Source of the DNA: a virus
Virus record (IMG/VR): IMGVR_UViG_3300010371_000029
Span: 1-64,000 of that record
Reading direction: 5' to 3' (one strand)
Length of the DNA stretch: 64,000 bases
The notes below the pieces were generated by a model, which did not search any database, was not told where the DNA came from, and was given only the letters and a program-made list of their open reading frames with translations. Below are positions 49,704 through 59,061 of the stretch, piece after piece. A program made the translations under genes and the position numbers. Position 1 is the stretch's first letter; each line of letters begins with the position of its first letter.

Positions 49704-52700
49704 ATGACAACTCCTTTAACTCAAGCAACATTTCTAGGAGCGAGTGTTGTTAGTTTCAACTCTGAAATAGGGTGGGGGTCTACACCTTCAGTTTTAACTT
49801 TAACTTTAGTAGAGGACCCTGCTCAGAATCAACATTTCACCAAACCTGACCCAGGAACACCGGTTGTTTTCAGTTATGGAAATTTCAGTTTCGGCGGAAT
49901 TATTCAAAAATGGACCGAAATACATAACTTAAGCATGAACCCAGGATATGAGGTAGTGGTGAATGACCCCCGCGAAATACTTGAAGGCGCGCAGGTTATT
50001 CTTAGTGAATACGGCGGCCCAACCGAAGGCGTGCCCAATTTAATTAATGCTTATGGAGCTTACGAGTTTGGTTTTTCAGGTTTGACCGACCAGGGTATAC
50101 CTTGGAATTCTGTTTTACCCGTTTTAGAGGATTCTGTCTTAACTTTGAATGGTTACCAATTTACCGTAGACTACTCCAATCTTCCTAAAGCACCGTTTTA
50201 TTACGTAATGCCGGGTTTAAACGAGAGTGTACTTAGTCTTATTTCTACAGTTTGTTTTGATGGCGGCTGTGACTTTATTGTTAATATGACCCAAAGCCCC
50301 CAAAAGAAGGGTGGCCCCAAAAATGTTATTACCATTGACGTAATCTTTAGGGTAAATCAATCGCCCTCGGCCAATAGTTCTATTCTTAAATATGTTAATG
50401 CTAACACTAATATTCAAAGTTATACCTACGGAAAGGAGTTAAGGAACGAGCCAGTAGCAGCCTTTTTAATGGGCGGACCAATAGCTGAAATTTATCAGAG
50501 TGCTAGCTTGATGCAATTTTGGGGATTTGACGTAAACGGAAATCCAATCACAAATAGTGATGTTATCCCTCTAGACGCTAGACCTTTAAACAATGCTATT
50601 ATAGGCCCTACTTATGTTACTTCTGTAACTGAAATGCGTATTGCGATGGGGAGTCAGAGAGGGTGGGAGGCTTATCTTGCATTAAACAATCCCGACCTTG
50701 CGGCTGCTTTAGGTTTGTATCCAGCTTTAAATTTAGGTCCCCTAGTTAATGAATATGTTTTTGTTGGTAATCAAGCTATAGATAAGGCCGGTAATACTCT
50801 ATCTGCGAGCCAAGTAGTTGCTAGAGTATTTGAAGATACAGCTAATCGCGCGACATTAGCTTCTGAAAGTGATTTTGATACTATCTTTAACCCTATTAGT
50901 GCTCTATATAAATTTATTGTAGGAATAGCTAGAGAGTATTACGGCAGGAAATACTTATGTCAGCTTCCATTTGTTTTGAGTTATATAGACCAGTACAGTC
51001 AACAGGTGGTTTTTAGTAGAAGTCCCGTAGAAGCTGGGTGGATGGAAAGTTTAGGATTTGGACAAACTCCCATCGGTATTAGTAATGAGAATAAATATTT
51101 TTTTCAGGTTCCAGATGGAAGATATGTACCGTTCGTAGTTTATAACACTACAGATAACGTTGACCTTACTAATATTTCCAATCAAAATGCAGTAATTGAT
51201 AATGGTGCAATTTATGTTAAAACTACTGTAGACCCTCAAGTAATAACAGGTGGAACGGGCGGTTTTAATCCATTCGCACTTGCTCCCCAGGTTATGGGCA
51301 ATATTCCTTATGCTGTTGTTACTGTGGATGAACCGGTTTTACATTTAGTTGACGCTATAGGGTTCCCACCTTTATATGGAATGATGAATTGGTTACAGAG
51401 TAATGGGGTGCCTAAACAATTTATTCAAGAAATGTTACGGGCCGCTGCTACTTATCCTATTGCTATTCCCATGCCCAATCTTCCATATACCCCAAGCGCC
51501 GCTGCTATTCCTCTAGATAATAAAACAATTTGTTATGGGCCTTGGAGCGTTTGTCAAAAGGGAGTTCAAGGTAAGGTAGAGGTAGTTAGAGACGAAAATT
51601 TGGTTCCGTGGAATTTTGGAAGTGTGAACTTCATGAATATAGCGGCTCTAGATAAAATCCAAAGATTCGCGACGGGCCAATTAATTATGGAGGCGGGCAG
51701 TGTGGAACAGGCCGGTATTCCGGCGGTTAATATAGGGCAGGCCCTAATTTCAGGAGGACCGACTGTAACTAATATTAGCTGTCAACAAGCAATTGAAGGT
51801 ATAGTAACTGCTTATCAGATGCAAACCTATACCCGACGTTTTGGGGATTTTGGTAAATATGACGTACAACGTTTCATGATTCTTGGCAGATTAAACGCAA
51901 GGTATATTAATTCTATTAGGAACTTCTACGCATTATTTAATAAATTTAACATAACTAGTTTAACCGGAGTTATATCAAAACTTAACCGAATTGCTAATGC
52001 TGGAGCAGCCGCTACCAATCCTTTTGGCGTTATGAATGCAATGGTTGGTCAATATGGTAGTAATAAAGTAGCTAGCGCGTCAATTGAAGGAATGATAGCG
52101 AGATTAAACGCGGACGATGATAATACTTATAAAGGAATCGGCGGTTGTTCTATGGATGGTATTTGGCGCACTTTTTCAACCGACCCAAATGAACAGAATT
52201 TACCGCATTTTGAACAGGCGGCTAGTGGAACTCCTTCTCCTACAGTTTCAGATTTACACCCATTTCCTAGTGGAAATGATATTGAGCGACTAGTATATGG
52301 AAAGACTTATCCGGCCTCTGGTCTTTTAAGTAAAGTTGGTTATGACCAAAACAGTGTTCGTAGTATAGGATTAAGGGGGCCGTTAGTAGTAGCGGGGTGG
52401 GGTTATGATACTAAAAACTTCCCTGTCCCCAATAAAACGCCCGATTCACCAGGAGATGATTTTGCCGATGATTATCTTACCAATCAAAATAATTGGAAGT
52501 GCGGGCCGGTTGATTTAAGATGGGATAATAATAAGAAAACATGGGTGGCACAGGGTGTTACCGTTAAATTCGGAATCCTTCAGGGTGGAATATATGGTTC
52601 GCCGTGGGGGGTAGGAAGTGGTAATTTCTTCGCTTCTGGTCTAGCTAACATATTAAATATTAAGGGAAGTGGCTCAAATACTTATTTCGAGATGGACCCA

Positions 52701-52814
52701 TCAGGTACGTTCACTCCTTATAACGTTTTTGCCTTATCTATTGCTTCAGGAGTAAAATTTGCATCTGTAGAGGTTAATGGATATGATATTATTCTAGTAC
52801 CGGATTGTAACTAG
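49704..52814 (+). CDS. Probable tail hub/baseplate protein, 1036 aa
   Basis: The first about 250 residues (FLGASVVSFNSEIGWGSTPS..FSYGNFSFGGIIQKWTE..VNDPREILEGAQV) resemble the beta barrels of tail hub proteins. The middle is helical with NLPYTPSAAAIPLDNKTICYGPW and QLIMEAGSVEQAGIP, and the end is beta-rich. The largest protein after the tape measure. A hub with fused peripheral domains is plausible; no peptidoglycan hydrolase motif is visible. Confidence 0.5.
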   Translation: MTTPLTQATFLGASVVSFNSEIGWGSTPSVLTLTLVEDPAQNQHFTKPDPGTPVVFSYGNFSFGGIIQKWTEIHNLSMNPGYEVVVNDPREILEGAQVILSEYGGPTEGVPNLINAYGAYEFGFSGLTDQGIPWNSVLPVLEDSVLTLNGYQFTVDYSNLPKAPFYYVMPGLNESVLSLISTVCFDGGCDFIVNMTQSPQKKGGPKNVITIDVIFRVNQSPSANSSILKYVNANTNIQSYTYGKELRNEPVAAFLMGGPIAEIYQSASLMQFWGFDVNGNPITNSDVIPLDARPLNNAIIGPTYVTSVTEMRIAMGSQRGWEAYLALNNPDLAAALGLYPALNLGPLVNEYVFVGNQAIDKAGNTLSASQVVARVFEDTANRATLASESDFDTIFNPISALYKFIVGIAREYYGRKYLCQLPFVLSYIDQYSQQVVFSRSPVEAGWMESLGFGQTPIGISNENKYFFQVPDGRYVPFVVYNTTDNVDLTNISNQNAVIDNGAIYVKTTVDPQVITGGTGGFNPFALAPQVMGNIPYAVVTVDEPVLHLVDAIGFPPLYGMMNWLQSNGVPKQFIQEMLRAAATYPIAIPMPNLPYTPSAAAIPLDNKTICYGPWSVCQKGVQGKVEVVRDENLVPWNFGSVNFMNIAALDKIQRFATGQLIMEAGSVEQAGIPAVNIGQALISGGPTVTNISCQQAIEGIVTAYQMQTYTRRFGDFGKYDVQRFMILGRLNARYINSIRNFYALFNKFNITSLTGVISKLNRIANAGAAATNPFGVMNAMVGQYGSNKVASASIEGMIARLNADDDNTYKGIGGCSMDGIWRTFSTDPNEQNLPHFEQAASGTPSPTVSDLHPFPSGNDIERLVYGKTYPASGLLSKVGYDQNSVRSIGLRGPLVVAGWGYDTKNFPVPNKTPDSPGDDFADDYLTNQNNWKCGPVDLRWDNNKKTWVAQGVTVKFGILQGGIYGSPWGVGSGNFFASGLANILNIKGSGSNTYFEMDPSGTFTPYNVFALSIASGVKFASVEVNGYDIILVPDCN

Positions 52815-52844
52815 GATAAACCTTTTAAAGAAAATCAAATTTTC

Positions 52845-54554
52845 ATGAGCTACGGAAGTAACCACTGCTGTTTAAATTATAGTGATGAATTCCACGATTT
52901 AAATAATCGGTTGGGTTCTTTTGATGTGGGACCTTTAAATGATGGAAGTGGTTACATTAGTAATGTGTGGGTTCAAGTGAGTGGAACGTGGAGTGCGGCT
53001 AGTGGTATTCTAACTGGAACTGGTTCACAAGCTTTCTTAAGGTCAAATAGAACTGCACATGTTTCTTCACTTATAACTAGTAATACTAATGGGATAATTA
53101 ATAACGGGTTTGGTTCTGGCTTATTTACAACATGCTTTGAAGAAAACCCGCAAAAATGGCAAGAAAAGATAGGTTTTAAAGTTTTACCATTTAATTCATA
53201 TATCAGTTTTCAAGGAAAAGCATCTGGTTTATATGAATATCCTTATGACAGTGTAATGGAACCGTTTTATGTTGGGCGAGGAGCAGAGATAATTGTAAAA
53301 TCTGGAATTGGTGGTTTAGTTTGGGGAACGGGACAAGATTTTTTTGAAAATCCAGGGACAAAAGAAGATAATGATTTAACAAAAAGAGGGGCATCGCTTT
53401 TAATTTTAAATAATAATAAACTTCAATTTTATCTTGCTGCCGGTCCAGATAATAGTTTTCCAGCATTTTATCCATGTATGTCTGGAATTCCATTTTTCAA
53501 AGTTAGAGAAGTAACAATACCGCCGTCTGGGAATAACAGAATAAGTTTAAGAACCAGTTATGGTAATGGAAATTTTGGTGCTCGCGGTTTTGGCTGTTAT
53601 TATGATGATGAATTATTAATGACAATAGAACCTAACGCTATGGTTGGGGGTTTTAACCAGAACTCAGGAGCTTTTGATGGTTGGGGAATTTATGCTAGTG
53701 GGACCACTAAATTTTCTAGTTATAAACAGTTTTATACAATACCGGATTATATTCCAAGAGTTTTTGCTTGGCCTAGTGGACAGCCAGGATTTTATTTTCC
53801 AGAAAACGATATTTTGGCCCCTACTGTTGCAAGTGGACAAGTAGACCAAATAATCAATACCCAAGCTAGCGGAAGTTTTATAAATAATTTTTCCGCTTCG
53901 GGTAATCCTACAGATTTAATTTTCCCTAATTTAAGAGCTTGTAAATCACATAGGGGAATTTTTTGGCCCGATACTGATTTTTTCCCAGAAACTTGTGTTA
54001 TAACTATGACTATGAATACTAATGACCCATACTTAAGTTCTTGTGGAACGAAAACCAGTTCTTTAAGTTATAGGTCCGACCCAGAAAACACTGGAGATTT
54101 AGATGGGGTAACTACTCCAACTTCTATTCCACCTATCCAACTTATAGGAGCTACTTATGGAGAGGAAACACAAAATTTCACAGTAAAAGTAGCACCAGGA
54201 ACTACAGTCCCAGGTGTGGATTTAAGAGAATTTAATCCTCCAAATTGTTTTGGGGTGTCAATAAATATTATTTTTAATGAAAGTCTAGTTAATTCTTGTG
54301 GACAACTTTCTTTACCAAGTGGATGGACCTTGGGAAGTGCTACCGGATATGGCAAATTATTTCCAGATTTTTCACAACTTGTGATTTATGGTAATGGTAT
54401 ATTTGGTTTTGGATATTCTGTGATATATTCTAATGAATCTAATCTTTTGGGGCCATTTATAGCTTCCCAAACTTTTGCTTATAGTTATTTAGATACGTCA
54501 AGCGTACCTCATAATTTTACCACTACTTATTCTATAAACGTACAATTCATGTAA
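52845..54554 (+). CDS. Tail/appendage protein, 569 aa
   Basis: Beta-rich. The N-terminus has Cys-Cys (NHCCLNYSDEF). A concanavalin-like segment at about 20-260 (SDEFHDLNNRL.., GFKVLPFNSYISFQGKASGLY, RISLRTSYGNGNFGARGFGCYYDDELL) suggests a carbohydrate-binding lectin domain. The C-terminal part is Pro/Gly-rich. The start is unremarkable. A receptor-binding or spike role is inferred. Confidence 0.5.
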   Translation: MSYGSNHCCLNYSDEFHDLNNRLGSFDVGPLNDGSGYISNVWVQVSGTWSAASGILTGTGSQAFLRSNRTAHVSSLITSNTNGIINNGFGSGLFTTCFEENPQKWQEKIGFKVLPFNSYISFQGKASGLYEYPYDSVMEPFYVGRGAEIIVKSGIGGLVWGTGQDFFENPGTKEDNDLTKRGASLLILNNNKLQFYLAAGPDNSFPAFYPCMSGIPFFKVREVTIPPSGNNRISLRTSYGNGNFGARGFGCYYDDELLMTIEPNAMVGGFNQNSGAFDGWGIYASGTTKFSSYKQFYTIPDYIPRVFAWPSGQPGFYFPENDILAPTVASGQVDQIINTQASGSFINNFSASGNPTDLIFPNLRACKSHRGIFWPDTDFFPETCVITMTMNTNDPYLSSCGTKTSSLSYRSDPENTGDLDGVTTPTSIPPIQLIGATYGEETQNFTVKVAPGTTVPGVDLREFNPPNCFGVSINIIFNESLVNSCGQLSLPSGWTLGSATGYGKLFPDFSQLVIYGNGIFGFGYSVIYSNESNLLGPFIASQTFAYSYLDTSSVPHNFTTTYSINVQFM

Positions 54555-54856
54555 TGATTGAAACACCTCCCTGTGAACATAGAATTAAATTAGAAGGCAC
54601 CGATAACTATATTTTTTGTGCTAATTCTAATGTAGACGCCAAAGGTGGGATAGTCCCCATTCAAATGTGCGGCATTTGCCCACAACGAACTATACCCTGT
54701 GAAGAACACAGGCAGGTCCCAAAGGACCTAAAATGGGTATCCCGTGGATTTGGAGATACTGTAAAGAAATTTACAGATATGATAGGGATTAGCCCGTGTG
54801 GGGGGTGTCTTAAACGTCAAAGGGAGTGGAACGCTGCTGCTCCCTACAATGAATAA
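54554..54856 (+). CDS. Cys-rich metal-binding small protein, 100 aa
   Basis: The start overlaps the previous stop (TAATG). Nine Cys: a CxH near the N-terminus, CGICPQRTIPC in the middle and CGGC near the end (residues 82-85). Several could bind zinc or an iron-sulphur cluster. The centre and end (IGISPCGGCLKRQREWN) look like small phage proteins seen near tail genes. Function unknown. Confidence 0.5.
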   Translation: MIETPPCEHRIKLEGTDNYIFCANSNVDAKGGIVPIQMCGICPQRTIPCEEHRQVPKDLKWVSRGFGDTVKKFTDMIGISPCGGCLKRQREWNAAAPYNE

Positions 54857-54899
54857 ATGGTGTATTTTAAATTGTGATATTTAATTAACGAGGTAAATT

Positions 54900-55523
54900 A
54901 TGGCTGCTGCGATTAGTTTTTACGGCCGCGAAAGCACGAATATATATAGTATGGCCGGCTCGGGGATTGGTTTCTTCGGGGCGGGCGGATTTGGCACGTC
55001 AGTTGCAGTAGGTGCCTATCAATTAACGAGCTATATTACTAGTGCGGACGGTTCTATTATGGGGCCGGAAATTAATAACGTGGTTTGGACCCACCCGAAT
55101 AGTGGTATAGTCGGACAAGTTGGCCCTTCTCTTCCTCTTACCTATATTCCTAATAACCAAGCCACGCTTAATATTAGGTTCACTTTTGACTCTATTTGTA
55201 AGGTCCAAAACGCCCAATTACGCATTTATGACCGCTTTGATATAGATAACCCGGCTTCTGGAGTTTTAACCCAATGCGCTGAGTTAATCCATCCGAATAG
55301 TTCTCAAATAGCGGGAGGTTCGGGGGATACGGCTTGGAATCAGCCAGCGGGAAATAGTTCGATTATGAACCTAGTTGGAAGCCCCGGAAGCGGAGGATTA
55401 TCTCCTTCTGGACTAAATACTCAAGACACCCAACATGACTGGTATGTAGCTATTAGTGCCAGCCCTGATTCTATAGGCAGTAAAACTCAATATGGCTTAT
55501 ATGTCAGTTTAGAGTATATTTAA
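54900..55523 (+). CDS. Probable virion protein, 207 aa
   Basis: GAGG upstream of the ATG. It has a hydrophobic Gly-rich beginning (SMAGSGIGFFGAGGFGTSVAVG), then strands with Pro-turns (VGPSLPLTYIPNNQATLNIRF) and a C-terminal KTQYGLYVSLEYI strand. Strong Gly/Ser/Thr content matches surface proteins of the same operon. Specific role unknown. Confidence 0.5.
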   Translation: MAAAISFYGRESTNIYSMAGSGIGFFGAGGFGTSVAVGAYQLTSYITSADGSIMGPEINNVVWTHPNSGIVGQVGPSLPLTYIPNNQATLNIRFTFDSICKVQNAQLRIYDRFDIDNPASGVLTQCAELIHPNSSQIAGGSGDTAWNQPAGNSSIMNLVGSPGSGGLSPSGLNTQDTQHDWYVAISASPDSIGSKTQYGLYVSLEYI

Positions 55524-55526
55524 AAA

Positions 55527-55922
55527 ATGGATAATCTAGATAAACTGCGCGCTTTGTCGCAAGTCCTCGATTTCAATGAAACTTATCCTAATTTGAACCC
55601 TCATAACGATGTTATTCTTGCTATAGATTCTAATGGAAAAATTATTATCGTAAGTCAAGCTATTACAGATTTATTTGGTTGGAAACAAGAAGAGATATTG
55701 GGCAAACATATATCAACTTTAGTACCAGAACCTCATGCTAGTAAGCATGATGAATATATAAGAGAATACATTAAAGAACACAACATTGAAAAAACTTGTA
55801 TAGGAAGGGTTATAAAAGGTAAAAGAAAGGATAATACGTTAATAGACTGTTATTTATCTATCAATCAGGCTAAATCTCTGCGAGACTGCATAATCGTGGG
55901 AATTATTCACCCGCTGGAGTAA
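55527..55922 (+). CDS. Single-domain PAS protein with FixL-like signature
   Basis: 131 residues, one complete PAS fold: AIDSNGKIIIVSQAITDLFG, EEILGKHISTLVPEPH, HDEYIREYIKEH, CIGRVIKGKRKDNTLIDCYL and CIIVGIIH. The stretch VPEPxxSKHDEYI..IGRV is that of FixL-type sensors. His74 and Arg94 stand 20 residues apart, as do the heme-ligand His200 and Arg220 of Bradyrhizobium FixL, while the residue matching Arg206 is Glu80. No kinase, GGDEF or HTH is attached. It may sense a ligand or partner; heme binding is unproved. It lies between virion and coiled-coil membrane genes. Confidence 0.8.
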   Translation: MDNLDKLRALSQVLDFNETYPNLNPHNDVILAIDSNGKIIIVSQAITDLFGWKQEEILGKHISTLVPEPHASKHDEYIREYIKEHNIEKTCIGRVIKGKRKDNTLIDCYLSINQAKSLRDCIIVGIIHPLE

Positions 55923-55926
55923 CGTG

Positions 55927-56208
55927 ATGAACCGAATTTCGGAAGGGTGGTACGAATATCGGAAGCTGGTTTTGAGTGAGTTGCAGAGACTTACGAATGA
56001 AATTAAAGAATTGCGCAAAGCTCTTGATGAAATTAAAGATTTAATAGATGAAAAGAACCAAGAGTGTTTGGACGATATTCAAGAAGTAAAAGATAGATTA
56101 GGGCCATTAGAAGTAAAAAGCGGTCTAAAGACCGCTTTTATCTCTGCCGCCATTGCACTATTCTCTGGCTTGGCCTATGTTATTTATGCTTGGATAGCTA
56201 AGAGCTAA
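55927..56208 (+). CDS. Coiled-coil protein with C-terminal membrane anchor
   Basis: ATG at 55927 with GGAG seven bases upstream (a GTG one codon earlier is also possible). Residues about 5-60 are a continuous charged coiled coil (ELQRLTNEIKELRKALDEIK), and residues 70-88 a membrane helix (FISAAIALFSGLAYVIYAWI). The same layout occurs in XhlA-type and other holin-associated proteins. It is the final rightward gene, where lysis genes may be found, but no endolysin is seen in the window. Confidence 0.55.
   Translation: MNRISEGWYEYRKLVLSELQRLTNEIKELRKALDEIKDLIDEKNQECLDDIQEVKDRLGPLEVKSGLKTAFISAAIALFSGLAYVIYAWIAKS
56116..56139. terminator. Bidirectional terminator-like hairpin within last rightward gene
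   Basis: AAAAGCGGTC-TAAA-GACCGCTTTT: ten perfect pairs. On the minus strand it is followed by TTTTTACTT-like sequence about 60 bases after the stop of the leftward ssDNA-binding gene. On the plus strand the tail is TTTTATC. It lies inside the coding region between coiled coil and membrane helix of the rightward gene. Confidence 0.65.
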
Positions 56209-56704
56209 CAACCACGCTGTCCCAGCTATAAATCTTAGACATTACGGTTTCCAGTAAGCCCTTTAGTCGAATAGCCTCCCCGAAACTAACGTAAATGATA
56301 GCTTTCTTCAGTGGCGCATCTCCAACCTTCTGACTGACGCTCATTTCATACTTACCCTCGGGGAACTTATCATTCCCGTCTAGGTATTTGAATTGAAGGC
56401 AAACGTTTCCATTAGCGTTCTGATGGTACAAACCGGTCGGGTTTCCGTTCTTTAGACCGCCCGCGTACCCCTTCATTCCCGACAAGCACGCTAGAAGCTC
56501 GCCAATATCATTTTCACCCAATTTCATTACAATACAACTTTCTTTATCCTTCCAGGTAAAAGTTGCGTTTCCATTAGAATCATTTTCGCCCTGCTTAGCA
56601 AAAGTTAAGAAAAGACTCTGCTTATCGGGGACAAATTGAAATGAAGCGGCACTCCCATTACCAGAATTATTAGCGCGGAAAATACGATAATCTTTTAAAT
56701 ACAT
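56198..56704 (-). CDS. Probable ssDNA-binding protein (PC4/whirly-like), 168 aa
   Basis: Starts MYLKDYRIFRANNSGNGSAA and continues with several beta strands and aromatic residues (LFLTFAKQGEND; TWKDKESCIVMKLGENDIGE), then SLSVSQ-type and a last helix with LKGLLETVMSKIY. I have seen this layout in phage proteins considered PC4-like ssDNA binders, but this is recall of pattern. Neighbour to a probable annealing protein. The 3' end overlaps the convergent gene by 11 bases. Confidence 0.45.
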   Translation of the reverse strand: MYLKDYRIFRANNSGNGSAASFQFVPDKQSLFLTFAKQGENDSNGNATFTWKDKESCIVMKLGENDIGELLACLSGMKGYAGGLKNGNPTGLYHQNANGNVCLQFKYLDGNDKFPEGKYEMSVSQKVGDAPLKKAIIYVSFGEAIRLKGLLETVMSKIYSWDSVVVSS

Positions 56705-56705
56705 A

Positions 56706-57362
56706 TTAGCCCTTTAAAACTTGAGGAATTTGCTTGGGGTCGTTACGAAAACTATTTAATTGCGTCAACATTTTTACACCGTTTTGATAAGTGTCTTTCT
56801 CAATATCGCCTCCGGTGTAATAATTTACGAACTTGTCATAATCTATCTTTACCTTTCCACATAACATTTTGATTGTATTAATCTGATTATCTGTAATAGT
56901 GGGCGTATCTAGGTTCACTTCAGCTTTTTCTTCTGCGGCAATACTTCTTAGGCCGAGAGCTTTTCTATAAGCCCGCCCTTCTGCTCTAGTCTCCGCTATT
57001 GCCGTTGGAAATACCTGAAATGTTTTATCTGTACAATTTCTAGGAGTACAATCCGCCGCCCCAACAAAACAACGAAGTTCACTATCCTCTTGTAAAGTTA
57101 TCTTAAAAATTGCATTTACAGAGTGTTCATCAACATATGAAATTTTAACTTTTTGGTCAATAATAGGACCTAAAAGTAACTGAGTTACTCGTCTAAGCCC
57201 ATCTACTGTAGGCTGTCCATCCACCAATTCTTCTGGTGAAAATTCAGACATGACATAATCATGCCACCCTATTGAGAATGGTGACGGTCTTTCCTTATAA
57301 TTTTCCGGCACTGAATCTTCATTTTCTTTAACATTGTTGAAATCAATTTCTTCTAAACTCAT
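56706..57362 (-). CDS. Probable single-strand annealing protein (Rad52-like)
   Basis: 218 residues. Core features: PTVDGLRRVTQLLLGPI, an Asp-Cys stretch (VGAADCTPRNC) and PTAIAETRAEGRAYRKALGLRS, a helix pattern (AETRAEGRALRKAL) that marks phage annealing proteins of the Rad52/Sak type. The C-terminal third is a separate helical domain (TITDNQINTIKMLCGK). It would pair complementary DNA strands in recombination and replication, with the ssDNA-binding neighbour. Assigned by motif only. Confidence 0.5.
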   Translation of the reverse strand: MSLEEIDFNNVKENEDSVPENYKERPSPFSIGWHDYVMSEFSPEELVDGQPTVDGLRRVTQLLLGPIIDQKVKISYVDEHSVNAIFKITLQEDSELRCFVGAADCTPRNCTDKTFQVFPTAIAETRAEGRAYRKALGLRSIAAEEKAEVNLDTPTITDNQINTIKMLCGKVKIDYDKFVNYYTGGDIEKDTYQNGVKMLTQLNSFRNDPKQIPQVLKG

Positions 57363-57585
57363 TAATAATCTCCTCTATATCCATGGTTTCATCAATATAT
57401 ATTATATTATAGCCTCTTTCCTTTAAATTATCAATCTTATCTCCTAATTGAATAGCAATTTTTTTATCTGGTATAAGGATATCAATAACGGTCTTAGACC
57501 GGGGAACAAAATTTCTTACGTTTGGTAATGCTACTAGACCCAATTCTCTCAATTTTAAAATAAGGTCTATATTAAATTTCCGCAA
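57343..57585 (-). CDS. Small DUF559/Vsr-like fold protein, 80 aa
   Basis: Pattern: FVPRSKTVIDILIPDKKIAIQLGDKIDNLKERGYNIIYID. This has the Vsr/DUF559 layout (D-x-L-I-P..K-x-A-I-x..L-x-x-R-G-Y-x-I-I), but Gln replaces the acidic residue expected on the catalytic strand and the WH is absent, so a nuclease is unlikely. It overlaps both neighbours. Function unknown. Confidence 0.4.
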   Translation of the reverse strand: MRKFNIDLILKLRELGLVALPNVRNFVPRSKTVIDILIPDKKIAIQLGDKIDNLKERGYNIIYIDETMDIEEIINEFRRN

Positions 57586-58069
57586 GAAACCTGCCTAGTT
57601 GGAAGTCTGGAATAATCGCATCACACTTAAGGTTATAATTATTTTCCAAGACTTTTTTATGGTCCAAACATCGGGCAATTAAGTAATATTTATGATATAT
57701 CTCTCTGAAGAATTTTTCGTTAATTGGATAATTTTTTTCTTGTTGAGCCCACAATGCGTAGCTATATGTATTATGCCTAAGAAACTCAAGGTCCCACACA
57801 TAAAAGAACTTTTGGGCCTGATTACAAACTCTTTCCATAAAAAGAGCCGTGTCTATGGAAGTAGAAATTAAAGGTCCTATATGGCCGAAACATTCATTAA
57901 GCTGCATTACCGAAAAAAGGGGTTTAATGATACTTAAAAAATGTTGATTACAATAAACAATAACGTCTATGCCCGAATATCTTTCTAAGAAATTATTAAT
58001 ATTCTTACAAAGTAGATAGCTCAATTCACTGTGGCCCAAATTGTCTACTAAGATACCTATTGACTTCAT
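57572..58069 (-). CDS. Hypothetical protein of sugar island, 165 aa
   Basis: Begins MKSIGILVDNLGHSELSYLL, a Rossmann-like strand-turn-helix seen in GT-B enzymes, but it is only half the usual size and lacks a nucleotide-binding end. Aromatic-rich middle (YVWDLEFLRHNTYSYALWAQ). Its ATG is coupled to the glycosyltransferase upstream (ATGA). It may be an accessory or a decayed glycosyltransferase. Confidence 0.45.
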   Translation of the reverse strand: MKSIGILVDNLGHSELSYLLCKNINNFLERYSGIDVIVYCNQHFLSIIKPLFSVMQLNECFGHIGPLISTSIDTALFMERVCNQAQKFFYVWDLEFLRHNTYSYALWAQQEKNYPINEKFFREIYHKYYLIARCLDHKKVLENNYNLKCDAIIPDFQLGRFLAEI

Positions 58070-59061
58070 GTAAGTTCCTTTAACATTTTCTCAATCCTGT
58101 TTATATAGGTATGTTCTTTCAAAACAATAGACTGGGCCTTTTGTATATATGGAATACGTTCTTCGGGATTTTTAAGGTAATGGAAAATTTTATCCTCTAG
58201 GTCTTTTACATCATCGAAATATACCACGCTATCCCCGAAAAAGTCAGTGCGGGCCGATTCAATATTCTCGCTTAGGGCGAACCCACCCGATGAAATCACT
58301 TTAAATATACGTTCACTTACGTCAAATCCGAATTCTTTTGAGAGCGGCTCATAAATGCATGGGCAAATTCCGGCGGATTTAAATAAATCTTTTACATTAT
58401 TAGAATCTATCCCGCCCAAATATTGAGAAACTGGCCATAATGAATTTCCATAAATTTTTATATTTAGTTTATAATTTTCGTGACAGAATCTTATTAGATA
58501 ATCCTTCAGATTCCTTGCCTTGTATTCCCAATAACCGCCCACAAATGCTAGGTCGCATATATATTCCTTCTTAACTTCACCTTCTGAATATACTAAAGTG
58601 TCCGCCGCTAGGGGGAGGGATACTACTTTTAGACCCCATTCCGCCCAATATCCCATAGTAATAGGAATCCACCTATCGTGATAATAGGCAAAAACATAAT
58701 GTGGGCGTCCAGTGTGTTTTATTAGACCAGCTACGTTATTCAATTCTTCCTGAGTCGGAATCTGAACAGGCGTAGTTTTGAACTCTTTATTAATCTCCCC
58801 CCAAGTCGAGGCTTGTAGGATTACTTTCAAATTTGGTCTTAGAGCGATAGCTTTATGAATCGCACTATTTATTGCCCACGTTTCCCCAATATATAAATCC
58901 GGTTCAAATCGGTTAAAAACATCAAGAGCGTATTCACGTTTAAGGTCAATGAAACGAAAATCGTGTCCTAAATATGTTGCCGCATTTTTCCAACCTTCCC
59001 TATAAAATCCAGGGGCGGAATTAGCTTTATTGCATAATATCTTCAAAGGCGCTTCCTTCAC
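58066..59061 (-). CDS. Glycosyltransferase, group 1-like (GT-B)
   Basis: 331 residues; GTG at 59061 or TTG five codons later. The C-terminal half is like the CgeB/glycosyl-transferase group: LAFVGGYWEYKARNLKDYL, IYGNSLWP, FGFDVSERIFKVISSGGFAL, VVYFDDVKDLEDKIFHYLKN and ERIPYIQKAQ. It would use a nucleotide sugar to glycosylate a phage or host component. Part of the leftward island at 57.3-64 kb. Confidence 0.75.
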   Translation of the reverse strand: MKEAPLKILCNKANSAPGFYREGWKNAATYLGHDFRFIDLKREYALDVFNRFEPDLYIGETWAINSAIHKAIALRPNLKVILQASTWGEINKEFKTTPVQIPTQEELNNVAGLIKHTGRPHYVFAYYHDRWIPITMGYWAEWGLKVVSLPLAADTLVYSEGEVKKEYICDLAFVGGYWEYKARNLKDYLIRFCHENYKLNIKIYGNSLWPVSQYLGGIDSNNVKDLFKSAGICPCIYEPLSKEFGFDVSERIFKVISSGGFALSENIESARTDFFGDSVVYFDDVKDLEDKIFHYLKNPEERIPYIQKAQSIVLKEHTYINRIEKMLKELT

